Assembly (NCBI RefSeq): GCF_006716645.1
Contig: NZ_VFPL01000001.1
Coordinates: 3,348,001 to 3,412,000 of the forward strand
Direction of reading: 5' to 3'
From: Arcticibacter tournemirensis
GTDB taxonomy: Bacteria; Bacteroidota; Bacteroidia; Sphingobacteriales; Sphingobacteriaceae
Length of the DNA stretch: 64,000 nucleotides
A program made the position numbers and the translations under genes. Of the stretch, positions 26,667 through 35,630 are shown piece after piece. The notes beneath the pieces were generated by a model. The model worked only from the letters and a program-made list of their open reading frames with translations. It was not told the DNA's origin and did no database searches. The first letter of the stretch is position 1. Each line of letters opens with the position of its first letter.

Positions 26667-28940
26667 TCATAGACGACCGATAGCGGAAGCCTTGCCTTTT
26701 AAAATTATGTCCTGCGCCTTTTCCAGTAATTCATCCTTACCCTCTTTTATGCCTTTTATGGTTGGTTTAAGGAAATAGTCAATCTTAACCCCCTTACGTT
26801 GTGCATTGGTTCCATCCGGATAAAAAACACCAAGGCCGGAAATGTTCGTTGTAATGCCGCCTGGCAGATTAATGTTGGAGATGTTACCATCAGCGCCGGC
26901 CGTGGTGCTTCCGATTACGGTAACGTTTGGACTGCTTTGAAAAGCCATCGTTACATATTCTGCATTACTCTGGGTATAAGCATTTACAAGAACAACAACT
27001 CTTTCTTTGTAGTTATCACTGCTTTTCTCGCCGTTTTCTATAGAATCCGTATAAACAAACAATCCCGGATGGTCAGCGAATCCCCTCGTAAATTTTGCAA
27101 AAGCTGAGGTAAATGGCTTAATGTAGTTGCCGAGGGTATGTATCATTTCATCGGTTGGGTAGCAACGAAGATCCACGACAAGACCTTTTGTATTTTTAAA
27201 CTCTTTCCTGATGTCTTTTAAGTGACCACTTTTAAACTTTGCGGCGAACAGGTAACCGATACTGTCGGATAACACAAAACGGGCGGGAGCTTCCGGCTTT
27301 GGATTCCAGTCCTTTCTCCAGAAATCGAGCTGGGAATTTTTTACTCCGCTAATACTTAAATTAAAAGGCTTACCATCTCTTGATAGCCGAAAAATAAAAT
27401 GCTTCTTATCACTTCTCAATAAATAGGAGCCCGGCATATCTCTTAATTTCGTATCATAATTTGATGCTGGAACATAGGGTATATACTTCCTGACAAGGTC
27501 CTGCACCTTTTCTCCGTTAATAGATAATATTATGTCACCAATTCTGAATTTTGATTTTACCTCCTTTGAGTCGCTGTAATAATCCGTTATTACCAGTTTA
27601 TTTTCAATGAACTTCGCTTGGAAGGGCACCCTATAGTCGCCCTGAAATTTACTTAATGCCTTAAAATCTCCTAACGCGGCATGTCCATCATGAATGGAGG
27701 CTATCATCTTAGTCATTGCTTTAGCATACTCTGTTGCATTGCGGGCATAAATAAAACCTGGAAGATACTGATGTAGCATGCTATTCCATCTTTCCGTGAT
27801 CAGATGACGACTTGGAAAAAAATATTGGATAATATTCCAATACCTGTAAAGTGCTAAAAGACGATAGCCTGCATCGGGATAAAGCATATCGGCGTATAAC
27901 TTTTCATGGCGGAATTCCGGATTCCCGACCTGCTCATTAATGGTGACATAGTAATTATATGTCGTATTACGGTTAGCAAGTATGTATTGTAGTTTTTGGA
28001 GCAATCCAGAACTGAACACAGGGTTATTGAAGATATTTCCATAATCTGGGGCGATTGCAATATTCTGTTCATTGGTAATCGGCTTACAATCTGTACAGGC
28101 TGCGGGTTGCCCAAGCTTATCGAGCCATGCTTCGAATAAAGCTGATGCTTCGTTGTTGTTTTTACATTTTAACAAGTGAGGCAATAATCTTATCAGCTCT
28201 GCATCCCAATTGTAATCGCCTTTCGCGACAGCGGGATGGTGGTACTTTAAAAATCCCCATAGTTGCCCTACTAAATTCAAATACTCCGTATTTTTTCTAG
28301 TTAAAATAATAGTATCAATACCAGAACCCCTTGAAAAAGCGGTGTCAAGTTCACCTGGGAAAAAAGGAGTTTGTTTTACATGTGCCTCGTCAATTGGTTT
28401 CTCATCAAGGTAAAGTCGCAAACTGTCTATCCAGACTTTACCTTTCCCAACCAAGAGGGCACCGGCATTTATACTTACCGCCTCATATTCATTGTAAGGT
28501 AACTCAATATAGTATTCCTTCCAATCATTAGTCCCCTTAATACCGTCATCCTCCATATTCTCATAGGCAAGTACTTTATTTTCAAGGCCGTTAACGCATA
28601 ACCACAACCCGGCAAATCCATCGTTTACATCTTCGGTTTTAACTGAGCCTACCAACATAAGATGCTTGCCATGAAAAGAGTGATTTATAATATGCTTGAT
28701 GGTTCCGTAGATATCTTTTCCTTCCTGAGCTGTTATAGAAACGGAATATTTTCCTTGCCGCTTAATCACACTGTCTAAGCCAACATTATAAGTATGTTCT
28801 TTACCAAGATAGAAAGTCCATCCACCGGGCCTCCCGCTATCTTTATCAATAATCTCCAGATTGCCATTGAAATTGACCTGAGCGGGCAGAATAAGCCATC
28901 TTGCCACTAATAGAGCCGTTAACAGTATCCGTTTAAGCAT
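26667..28940 (-). CDS. S41-family peptidase, exported
   Basis: About 757 residues from MLKRILLTALLVARWLILPAQ, a signal peptide (the frame opens eight codons earlier). Residues 20-190 look like a beta-sandwich (VNFNGNLEI ... WIDSLRLYLDE). After a helical linker, a PDZ-like segment (FRIGDIILSINGEKVQDLV) is near 465 and the tail-specific protease core near 560-740 includes LVVDLRCYPTD, VVLVNAYTQSNAEYVTMAF with the presumed nucleophile Ser, and TTAGADGNISNINLPGG. The substrate is unknown; S41 enzymes often trim misfolded or secreted proteins in the periplasm. Monocistronic. Confidence 0.85.
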   Translation of the reverse strand: MLKRILLTALLVARWLILPAQVNFNGNLEIIDKDSGRPGGWTFYLGKEHTYNVGLDSVIKRQGKYSVSITAQEGKDIYGTIKHIINHSFHGKHLMLVGSVKTEDVNDGFAGLWLCVNGLENKVLAYENMEDDGIKGTNDWKEYYIELPYNEYEAVSINAGALLVGKGKVWIDSLRLYLDEKPIDEAHVKQTPFFPGELDTAFSRGSGIDTIILTRKNTEYLNLVGQLWGFLKYHHPAVAKGDYNWDAELIRLLPHLLKCKNNNEASALFEAWLDKLGQPAACTDCKPITNEQNIAIAPDYGNIFNNPVFSSGLLQKLQYILANRNTTYNYYVTINEQVGNPEFRHEKLYADMLYPDAGYRLLALYRYWNIIQYFFPSRHLITERWNSMLHQYLPGFIYARNATEYAKAMTKMIASIHDGHAALGDFKALSKFQGDYRVPFQAKFIENKLVITDYYSDSKEVKSKFRIGDIILSINGEKVQDLVRKYIPYVPASNYDTKLRDMPGSYLLRSDKKHFIFRLSRDGKPFNLSISGVKNSQLDFWRKDWNPKPEAPARFVLSDSIGYLFAAKFKSGHLKDIRKEFKNTKGLVVDLRCYPTDEMIHTLGNYIKPFTSAFAKFTRGFADHPGLFVYTDSIENGEKSSDNYKERVVVLVNAYTQSNAEYVTMAFQSSPNVTVIGSTTAGADGNISNINLPGGITTNISGLGVFYPDGTNAQRKGVKIDYFLKPTIKGIKEGKDELLEKAQDIILKGKASAIGRL

Positions 28941-29097
28941 AACAACTAGGTTAATAATGAACAAATTAGGGATTTATTCATACACGACTATACAATTAAC
29001 ATAGTTTAACGATTGAAAATATAAAACTGCATGCATTTATTCCATTAGCAGAATAAATCTACATAGAAATAATCTACGAACGAATGAGCGAGTAACT

Positions 29098-29676
29098 TCA
29101 GTCTTCTAGTCCTTTCCCTGCAAGAATTTTAGGAATGTATTTTTCAATCCGCGATTCCTTTGTTTTCGACTGTTTTGCTTGTGAGAAATGAAATAGATAG
29201 GCTCTTTGCCTTCCTGGTGTTAAGGCGTTAAAAGCGTTCTTCAAATCAGTATTCTGGTCTAGTCTTGTTTTAAATTCGGCAGGTACAGTATAATCTGATG
29301 TTTTTTTTAAAGTTAACTTCCTTCCGGACTTTTCGATTTCAATTGCTTCTTTGATGTAGGATTTAATAGTGGACGTTTGTTGTTTTATCTCACTGACATC
29401 TGTAAACCGGATTTGACGGGCTGATTGAACATTTTCTGTTTGCTGGATTAAGATGCCATCGGGGTCTTCGAGTAGTGCCCCTTTATGAAACAGTAAGGCA
29501 CAGTATTCTTTAAAGCCGTGGATCAAAACGACGTTTTTACCATGGAAGGTGTAGCAAGGATGCATCCATTTATAATCTTCAGCTAGTTCACTATCAAGAA
29601 CAATGGCTCTCAACATTATCATTTCCTCTTTCCACTTTGTGGCATTATTTAAAAACAGGTCGACTTTAGCATTCAT
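29098..29676 (-). CDS. DUF1801/YdeI-family protein
   Basis: 192 residues: an N-terminal DUF1801-like domain (YKWMHPCYTFHGKNVVLIHGFKEYCALLFHKGALL, about 35-70) and a C-terminal YdeI-type helical segment (LTPGRQRAYLFHFSQAKQSKTKESRIEKYIPKILAGKG). It is the last gene of the ArsR/AHSA1/DoxX operon and overlaps the DoxX gene by 11 bp. This ArsR-AHSA1-DoxX-DUF1801 combination recurs in Bacteroidota; the function remains unknown. Confidence 0.8.
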   Translation of the reverse strand: MNAKVDLFLNNATKWKEEMIMLRAIVLDSELAEDYKWMHPCYTFHGKNVVLIHGFKEYCALLFHKGALLEDPDGILIQQTENVQSARQIRFTDVSEIKQQTSTIKSYIKEAIEIEKSGRKLTLKKTSDYTVPAEFKTRLDQNTDLKNAFNALTPGRQRAYLFHFSQAKQSKTKESRIEKYIPKILAGKGLED

Positions 29677-30067
29677 TTTTAACCAACTTTATTTGATCGA
29701 AAGATTTTTTGTTCTCAGGTCTGAAATACCAGGATACTACAGTAAGTGCAACAAAAACTAGCGGAGCTATAAATTCTGCAAAGCTATCCTTAATGATAAT
29801 ATGTGAGATTACTGCGCCTGTCATTGCAAAGAAAAAGCCGGCATACGCCCATTCCTTCAGCAATGCGAATTTAGGCATTAGTATAGCCACCACACCCATC
29901 ACCTTCCATATCCCAAGTATGGTCATAAAATATACCGGGTACCCCAGATGTAAGATACCCTCTACGCTTTCTTTGACCCTTAAGATCTGCGCCACTCCCC
30001 CTGAAAACATTCCCAGGGCAAGAGGAATGGTCGACATCCAATAGATAAATTTATTACGCTTGTTCAC
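29666..30067 (-). CDS. DoxX-family membrane protein
   Basis: 133 residues with four membrane helices and the DoxX-like pattern (IPLALGMFSGGVAQILR, YPVYFMTILGIWKVMGVVAIL, WAYAGFFFAMTGAVISH). The start is GTG at 30067, directly after the preceding gene's stop at 30074; the conserved N-terminus (NKRNKFIYW) argues for this start. Some DoxX members are quinone-linked membrane proteins in redox or oxidative-stress complexes, but the role here is not known. Confidence 0.8.
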   Translation of the reverse strand: MNKRNKFIYWMSTIPLALGMFSGGVAQILRVKESVEGILHLGYPVYFMTILGIWKVMGVVAILMPKFALLKEWAYAGFFFAMTGAVISHIIIKDSFAEFIAPLVFVALTVVSWYFRPENKKSFDQIKLVKNEC

Positions 30068-30073
30068 TGCTTG

Positions 30074-30538
30074 TTATTTTAGTCTCTTTACGATTTCCTG
30101 TAAGCGGTTGTGAGCCATATTTAAACCTTGAGCAAATGGCATTTGAAGTAACTGGTTTCTGAATTCAACCGACTTGAAAACAATTTGCATCGTTAACCTG
30201 CTGGTATCGTCGGTTAATTTCTCAAATTCAAAAAATTCTAATTGAACAGGAAACGGACTATTTTCCATCTCGAAAGTCCGCGTAATTTTTTCATTCGGAA
30301 TAAATTCGAGTACCACTCCATTCGCACCGAATACGACCTTTCCGTCATAAGAGGTTTCAAATTGCCAGCTTCCATGCTTCTTGTTTTCAAGCTTCAGCAC
30401 TTTTGTCCCCATCCATTGTTCTACAATATCTGCATCTTCATAGGCTTTAAAAAGCAGCTCCAAAGGCAAATCAAATTCCCTCGTAATAATAAGTTCCTGT
30501 TTACCCTCTTCGGCCCTGATATTCGTTTTCTGTTCCAT
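30074..30538 (-). CDS. SRPBCC/AHSA1-type protein
   Basis: 154 residues of the START-like helix-grip fold: ITREFDLPLELLFKAYEDADIVEQWMG at the N-terminus, GSWQFETSYDGKVVFGANGVVLEFIPNEKITRTFEME in the middle, and a long C-terminal helix. Such proteins bind hydrophobic ligands or act like Hsp90 activators. It begins immediately after the ArsR gene's stop, and this ArsR-SRPBCC pairing is common; the ligand may be the operon's inducer (inference). Confidence 0.85.
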   Translation of the reverse strand: MEQKTNIRAEEGKQELIITREFDLPLELLFKAYEDADIVEQWMGTKVLKLENKKHGSWQFETSYDGKVVFGANGVVLEFIPNEKITRTFEMENSPFPVQLEFFEFEKLTDDTSRLTMQIVFKSVEFRNQLLQMPFAQGLNMAHNRLQEIVKRLK

Positions 30539-30862
30539 CTATTTGTTTTTATAGTTTTTCATTATTGATTCTAATTTGTTAAACCGGTCATCCCACATCC
30601 TTCTAAATGGTTCTATGAAGTCGGCTATCTCTTTCATCTTTTTCGCGTTAACATGGTAGTAAATCTCCCTTCCGCTTTGCTCGGGTCTGAGTAATTCGCA
30701 TTCTGTAAGTATTTGAAGATGCTTTGATACTGTCGGCCTTGCCGTGTCAAAATTTGAGGCAATTGCCCCTGCAGTCATTGACTGAGTTGCTACCAGCATC
30801 AATATTGCCCGCCTTGTAGGATCGGCAATTGCCTGAAATACGTCTCTCCTTAAATTCATCAT
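30539..30862 (-). CDS. ArsR/SmtB-family winged-helix repressor
   Basis: 107 residues: [68 protein letters not shown] is the complete winged helix. The alpha3/alpha5 metal-site cysteines of ArsR, SmtB or CmtR types are absent, so metal sensing is unlikely; it belongs to the group that pairs with SRPBCC proteins. It probably represses its own operon through the two palindromes in its promoter. There are two adjacent ATGs (30862 and 30859). Confidence 0.88.
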   Translation of the reverse strand: MMNLRRDVFQAIADPTRRAILMLVATQSMTAGAIASNFDTARPTVSKHLQILTECELLRPEQSGREIYYHVNAKKMKEIADFIEPFRRMWDDRFNKLESIMKNYKNK

Positions 30863-30864
30863 GA

Positions 30865-30904
30865 AGTCATTTGACTACAAATATATATGTAGTTATTTAA
30901 CTAC
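30865..30904 (-). promoter_or_regulatory. Two tandem ArsR operator palindromes
   Basis: AGTCATTTGACT (30865-30876) and GTAGTTATTTAACTAC (30889-30904) are perfect palindromes sharing the core AGTyA-TT-TrACT, with centres 26 bp apart. One lies beside the ArsR start codon near the predicted transcription start, the other between the -33 and -7 boxes. They are the obvious candidate binding sites for the ArsR protein. Confidence 0.7.
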
Positions 30905-30908
30905 GCAA
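30878..30908 (-). promoter_or_regulatory. Promoter of the ArsR operon
   Basis: On the minus strand TTG (30908-30906), 20 bases, then TATATTTG (30885-30878), a near-perfect Bacteroidota promoter. Its spacer contains one operator palindrome and the other lies just downstream. Confidence 0.75.
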
Positions 30909-31124
30909 ATTTCAAAGAGAATTTTGAGAAGGAATATTTGTTGAGTAAAATGGGGCACTTCGCATCCGCTTTTCAAATGCTTCTGAGTGGGAAGGCACCA
31001 TTTAGCGACCATACTTTGTCTTCCTTCCCTGCTCTTCGAGAAAATATGGGAGAAGCAGGTGAACGAGCGGCAACCTGCACCGAATCGAGACAAACTGCAT
31101 TGTGACAAGGTACCGACTGCGGTC

Positions 31125-32249
31125 TTAAAAAAGCGAGAGCTGGAGACTTAGCTTTTCAGGACGATGAGCTAAGTCGGGATCTTTGAAATTGGAAAGAGAT
31201 ATCCCCAGTAGGCGGGTTGGTTTTCCTTCTGGAGAGGTTGATATTAAAAGCTGGCGGGCAGTTTGAACAATGGTTTCCAGATCAGACACCGGCTGAGGAT
31301 AAGACTGACTGCGGGTAATCTGCTTAAAATCGCTGTATTTTATTTTAAGTGTAATGGTTCGGCCTTTTAAATCATTTTTCTGCAGACGTTTATGCACGAG
31401 CCCGGCGATTCGGGTAAGCTCATCGTCCATTTCCTCCTGCGTAAGCAGATCGCGCGCAAAAGTATCTTCAGCCGCAAGCGATTTAGTTTCACGGTATGAC
31501 TGTACGGCCCTTTCGTCTATGCCTCTGACGATTCTATAATAAAAACGGCCTGTTTTTCCAAAGTTTCGAATGAGCTCATCTTCTGTAAGCTTCTTAAGAT
31601 CAGCACCGGTATGCAGCCCCATTCCCTTCATCTTTGAAGCTGTCACTTTTCCCACTCCATGGAATTTTTCAACCGGCAGGGTTTCCATGAAGGCCTCTAT
31701 TGACGATGGTCCAATAAACTTCAGACCGTCAGGTTTATTAATATCCGAAGCTATTTTAGCAACAAACTTATTGACGGATACACCGGCAGAAGCCGTTAAC
31801 TGCAGTTCGTCCTTTATCGCTTGCTTTATTTGTTTTGCGATCTCTAATGCCGAACCAATGTTCAATTTATCACTAGTAACATCCAGGTACGCTTCATCCA
31901 GCGATAAGGGTTCAATCAGGTCGGTATACCTGCTGAATATTTCGCGTATTTTCCGGGAAACATCTTTATAAACTTCAAATCTGGGGCGTACAAATAATGC
32001 ATGGGGACAAAGTTGCAAAGCCTGCTTACTGGGCATAGCCGATCGTATACCAAATTTGCGCGCTTCATAACTGGCAGTAGCGACGACACCTCCCCTGCCT
32101 TGCGGCAAACCACCAACAACTAAAGGCTTTTCGCGATATTCCGGATTATCGCGTTGTTCTACCGATGCATAAAACGCATCCATATCTACATGAATGATCT
32201 TGCGGAGGCGTGGAACTATGGCGGCGTTGTCATTCTGTTTATTCATCAT
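31125..32249 (-). CDS. dinB: DNA polymerase IV (Y-family translesion polymerase)
   Basis: 374 residues. Catalytic motifs: IIHVDMDAFYASVEQRD near residue 20 and LSLDEAYLDVT near 117, followed by the helix-hairpin-helix thumb (EKFHGVGKVTASKMKGMG) and little-finger domain. The C-terminus QLSLF fits the beta-clamp-binding motif. It copies damaged DNA with low fidelity. A minus-strand TATCTTTG at 32298-32291 is a probable -7 box about 40 bp upstream; no LexA-like site was recognised. Two adjacent ATGs at 32249/32246. Confidence 0.94.
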   Translation of the reverse strand: MMNKQNDNAAIVPRLRKIIHVDMDAFYASVEQRDNPEYREKPLVVGGLPQGRGGVVATASYEARKFGIRSAMPSKQALQLCPHALFVRPRFEVYKDVSRKIREIFSRYTDLIEPLSLDEAYLDVTSDKLNIGSALEIAKQIKQAIKDELQLTASAGVSVNKFVAKIASDINKPDGLKFIGPSSIEAFMETLPVEKFHGVGKVTASKMKGMGLHTGADLKKLTEDELIRNFGKTGRFYYRIVRGIDERAVQSYRETKSLAAEDTFARDLLTQEEMDDELTRIAGLVHKRLQKNDLKGRTITLKIKYSDFKQITRSQSYPQPVSDLETIVQTARQLLISTSPEGKPTRLLGISLSNFKDPDLAHRPEKLSLQLSLF

Positions 32250-32352
32250 GAGATCGGCATGTTTCGTATAATCTCCAGAAAAGTTATTAACAAAGATAGC
32301 AAAATACTAATGTTTTTAGCATAGTATTACCTTTATTTGATTAGCTTTACTT

Positions 32353-32616
32353 ATGGTAAATAAACAGGAGAACCCGTATAGACTATTTGACCAGGAAATC
32401 CTTCAGTTTTGGAAGGATGATGGGGTAAAGTATATAAAGCTGGTTGAGTTACAGACTAACCTTCGAACCAGGTTTTTTGAACTGATTCCTGATTCTGAGA
32501 TTCCCGATTCTGATGAAACGATTTATTCCATCGACTCTGACGATATTACGGAATTACTGGAAGATGGAGGCAATATCAAGTTTTTAGTACATGAAATCTA
32601 CCTTGGGGAAGCGTAA
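32353..32616 (+). CDS. Hypothetical acidic protein, 87 aa
   Basis: Small soluble protein with no recognised family. It is acidic in its second half (PDSEIPDSDETIYSIDSDDITELLEDGG) and ends in a hydrophobic strand (IKFLVHEIYLGE). There is no signal peptide. It diverges from dinB with about 100 bp between and converges with the SDR gene, whose end is 6 bp away. Its composition and clean boundaries suggest a true gene. Confidence 0.6.
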   Translation: MVNKQENPYRLFDQEILQFWKDDGVKYIKLVELQTNLRTRFFELIPDSEIPDSDETIYSIDSDDITELLEDGGNIKFLVHEIYLGEA

Positions 32617-32622
32617 TACGCG

Positions 32623-34074
32623 TTATATCGCCCTTGTATATTTAACCAGATTATTAGCCATACCATTAAAAACAAAGAAATGAAATGGTGATACGAGATA
32701 CCAATATAATCTACCCGAAAGGCCGCTGGGACGAAACGTCGCTGTTTGCTGAAGGTATTTATCCCCTTCTTTCTCTATGATACGAAACTCGAGCCAGGCC
32801 TCTCCCGGAAGTTTCATCTCTGCGTAAAGCAATAGCCGCTTTTCCGGCCGGTCTGCTGCAAGCACCCTCCAGAAGTCGAGCGTATCCCCGTTATAAATGG
32901 TATGCATATTTGTCCTTCCGCGACGTAGACCCACTCCGCCACAAATTTTATCCATAAAACCTCTTAGCCCCCATAGCCAATCAGCATAATACCAACCTCT
33001 TTTTCCCCCTATAGACCATATATTATTGAGCACCTGCTCCTCGTTCGCACTAATAAGCTTCAGTCTTCGGTCAACAAAACACCCGTCCGATGGGATATCG
33101 ATGTGTTTAAACAGGGAGCTGTCGGCATAACTTGAGATGAACGAATCCTTCCAGCTTGAAACAACATCGTTCTGCTCGATTTTCTGAAAAGCTAACTGAA
33201 CAGCCTTTCGGTAAGACAAGGGGACAATACCCAGCATTTCCCGTAGATTGTTAGGGGTTGCCACCACTTCTGTTTTCATGCTGTTCACAAGGTTTACGGC
33301 CAGCTTATAGGAAGTAGAGGTAACAAAGTAAAGCCAGTAAGAAGAAATCCGCGGTGTCATAACCGGAACAGTCAGGATAAATCTTTTCAATCCCCGCACT
33401 TCTGCATACTGCAATAGCATTTCTTTATACGACAGAACATCAGCGCCTCCTACGTCATATGACTTGCCAAGAGTTTCGGACCTGAGTAACACACCCGTAA
33501 GATACTCAAGAACATTTCTCACAGCAATTGGATGCGTTCGCGTATTTACCCATCTGGGTGTGATCATAAAGGGAAGTTTTTCTACCAGATCACGAATTAT
33601 TTCGAACGAAGCGCTTCCTGAACCAACTATTATACCAGCTTTTATTGCTGTAAGAGGGACAGTGCCCGAAGCAAGAATTTCTTCGACCTTCTTTCTTGAA
33701 GCAAGATGCCTGGAAAGTATGGTGTGGTTGGCAATACCTCCAAGATAGATGATCTGTTTTGCCGACGTTTTCGAAACCAGTGAAAGGAAATTAGTGGCGG
33801 ATATTTCTTCCATTATTTCGAAATCTTTTATGCCTGCACTCATCGAATGAATGAGATAATAAGCACAATCGATATCGTGAACAGGTGAAACGTCTGTAAT
33901 CTCCTTCAGAAAGTCAGCCTCGAAAAGTGACACCCCTTGATGGTTGTATATTCCTTCCGAGGGGATACGTCTTTTATCTCTCACACAACATACTACTTCA
34001 TGTCCTTGTTCCAGGAGCAGAGGAAGAAGTCTTTTCCCTATATATCCGGATGCACCTGTTAATAGAATTTTCAT
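32623..34074 (-). CDS. SDR-type NAD(P)-binding protein with DUF2867 C-terminus
   Basis: 483 residues. N-terminal atypical SDR Rossmann domain: LLTGASGYIGKRLLPLL at residues 3-19 (dinucleotide-binding GxxGxxG), a YYLIHSMS segment near 92 and a NADB-like LGGIANH strand near 108. From about 330 to 483 a DUF2867 domain (WYYADWLWGLRGFMDKICGGVGLRRGR ... FWRVL) with a possible membrane-associated C-terminal helix. Related proteins are annotated as nucleoside-diphosphate-sugar epimerases or YbjT-like, but the substrate is unproven. Confidence 0.82.
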   Translation of the reverse strand: MKILLTGASGYIGKRLLPLLLEQGHEVVCCVRDKRRIPSEGIYNHQGVSLFEADFLKEITDVSPVHDIDCAYYLIHSMSAGIKDFEIMEEISATNFLSLVSKTSAKQIIYLGGIANHTILSRHLASRKKVEEILASGTVPLTAIKAGIIVGSGSASFEIIRDLVEKLPFMITPRWVNTRTHPIAVRNVLEYLTGVLLRSETLGKSYDVGGADVLSYKEMLLQYAEVRGLKRFILTVPVMTPRISSYWLYFVTSTSYKLAVNLVNSMKTEVVATPNNLREMLGIVPLSYRKAVQLAFQKIEQNDVVSSWKDSFISSYADSSLFKHIDIPSDGCFVDRRLKLISANEEQVLNNIWSIGGKRGWYYADWLWGLRGFMDKICGGVGLRRGRTNMHTIYNGDTLDFWRVLAADRPEKRLLLYAEMKLPGEAWLEFRIIEKEGDKYLQQTATFRPSGLSGRLYWYLVSPFHFFVFNGMANNLVKYTRAI

Positions 34075-34291
34075 TTTGAGAATAATTGCCGGTAATTAAG
34101 TCGCTTTGTAGCTCACCTTATCAGACCGGTGTATACATAGAATAGTGTATAAAGGTTGCACCCATAATAGTTAAGAAACCCAGGAAAAGTATGAAATAAG
34201 GCTATCGTAATACACTGAGGGATATCAGGTGACTATAATATCCGAATGTTAAAGGAGCTTTAGAAAAATCACTCCGCCAGGAAAGCAGAAT

Positions 34292-34331
34292 AAAAAAAAA
34301 CCGGGATAAAGCCTCATAAGCCTTCCCGGTT
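34292..34331 (-). terminator. Strong terminator of the small Lys/Ser-rich gene
   Basis: AACCGGGA (34299-34306) pairs with TCCCGGTT (34324-34331), with an inner AAGCCT/AGGCTT-type helix, and on the minus strand is followed by nine T residues. Confidence 0.85.
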
Positions 34332-34341
34332 GAAGATTTTA

Positions 34342-34473
34342 CTACTTCTTTTTCCCAATTGCTGAATCGTCTTTTGAAGACGACTTTTTGCTGGCCTGAT
34401 AGTCAGAGGTTGATTTTTTACCTTCTGTGCTTGGCGCTTTCTTAATGTTTTTGCTGCCTTTATCTTTACTCAT
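34342..34473 (-). CDS. Small basic Lys/Ser-rich protein, 43 aa
   Basis: Starts MSKDKGSKNIKKAPS and ends AIGKKK; about 12 lysines and many serines, without cysteine or hydrophobic core, so probably disordered. A minus-strand TATATTTG -7 box lies at 34528-34521, about 50 bp upstream, and a strong terminator follows 10 bp after the stop, so it looks like a complete independent transcription unit. Similar small lysine-rich proteins occur in Sphingobacteriaceae without known role; nucleic-acid binding is conceivable. Confidence 0.6.
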   Translation of the reverse strand: MSKDKGSKNIKKAPSTEGKKSTSDYQASKKSSSKDDSAIGKKK

Positions 34474-34570
34474 GGTACTTATATTTAGGTCTATTTAAGC
34501 TTTCTACTTGCTTATTAACACAAATATACCGAACTCGTTTTACAAAAAACGTATTAATCGTTAAGGCTTT

Positions 34571-35623
34571 TTATACCAAGGGTTCCTGCTGGCTCAAACA
34601 ATGGAAACTACCCAGCCCCCAGATAATATCTGTGGAGTCAATACCTGTAACCTGCCTTTCGGGAAAACAGCCACTAATGATGTCCAGAGCTTTGTCATCA
34701 TGCTTACAACGATATGTAGGTACAATAACGTGCCTGTTGCTGATATAAAAATTGGCGTAAGACGCCGGGAGGCGCATGCCTTCGTATACCACGGCATCAG
34801 GCATTGGCAGTTCTATTACGTTCAACTGTTTACCACTGAGGAGACGCATATGACTTAATGCTTGTAAGTTCTGCTGCAGTAAGCTATAGTTATCATCGTT
34901 GATATTGGTTTCTACTACAGAAAGTACGGTATCTTCATTCACAAAGCGGATCGTATCATCAATATGCCCATCAGTATCATCGCCCACAATTCCTTCGTCT
35001 ACCCACAGTACCTGGTCAATGCCATAAAACTCACTGAGGTATTTCTCAATCTGGTTTTGCTTAAGTTGCGGATTGCGATTCTGATTTAGAAGGCAGCAAG
35101 TGGAGGTAAGCACAGTGCCTTTTCCATTAAATTCAACAGAACCACCTTCCATGACGATACCGGGATGAAAAACAGGAATGTTAAACTGACTACCGATTAA
35201 CGAGGGGATTACGTCGTCGAGATCGTAGGGAGGATATTTGTCACCCCAGGCATTGTATCCCCAATCTACGATAACTTTTTTATCAACTGCTTCCGGATTG
35301 ATCAGAAAAGCAGGACCGTGGTCCCTGCACCAGGCGTCGTTCGTAGGGTGCAGAAAGAACTCTACCTGGCTGAGATCTACGCCCGCTTCGACGAGATGAC
35401 ACTTGGCAGACTGTTTCATAGCCTCGTCATTTACATTGATTCGTACTTTTTCGCCGGTACTGAGCATTTTAACGAATTGGCTGTATTGGCTGTAAATGCT
35501 TGCAATTTTCCCCGGCCAGCTTTCTTCTTTATGCGGCCAACTCAGCCATGTCGCTTCATGTGGTGCCCACTCTGCAGGAAAACTGTAACCCAGACTCTTG
35601 GGAGTTGCATATTCCGTATTCAT
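34571..35623 (-). CDS. aguA: Agmatine deiminase
   Basis: 350 residues of the guanidino-group-modifying (pentein) fold: WAPHEATWLSWPHKEESWPG near residue 20, WCRDHGPAFL near 96, EGGSVEFNGKGTVLTS near 158, DDTDGHIDDTIRFV near 215 and the catalytic cysteine in GSFHCLSQQ near 343. It converts agmatine to N-carbamoylputrescine and ammonia. It is encoded 7 bp downstream of aguB, forming a two-gene agmatine-to-putrescine module; arginine decarboxylase is not in this window. Confidence 0.93.
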   Translation of the reverse strand: MNTEYATPKSLGYSFPAEWAPHEATWLSWPHKEESWPGKIASIYSQYSQFVKMLSTGEKVRINVNDEAMKQSAKCHLVEAGVDLSQVEFFLHPTNDAWCRDHGPAFLINPEAVDKKVIVDWGYNAWGDKYPPYDLDDVIPSLIGSQFNIPVFHPGIVMEGGSVEFNGKGTVLTSTCCLLNQNRNPQLKQNQIEKYLSEFYGIDQVLWVDEGIVGDDTDGHIDDTIRFVNEDTVLSVVETNINDDNYSLLQQNLQALSHMRLLSGKQLNVIELPMPDAVVYEGMRLPASYANFYISNRHVIVPTYRCKHDDKALDIISGCFPERQVTGIDSTDIIWGLGSFHCLSQQEPLV

Positions 35624-35630
35624 ATCCTAG

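Noticed and set aside
30893-31108. 71-codon minus-strand frame upstream of the ArsR gene
   Set aside because: It overlaps the ArsR promoter and operators and shows no family features.
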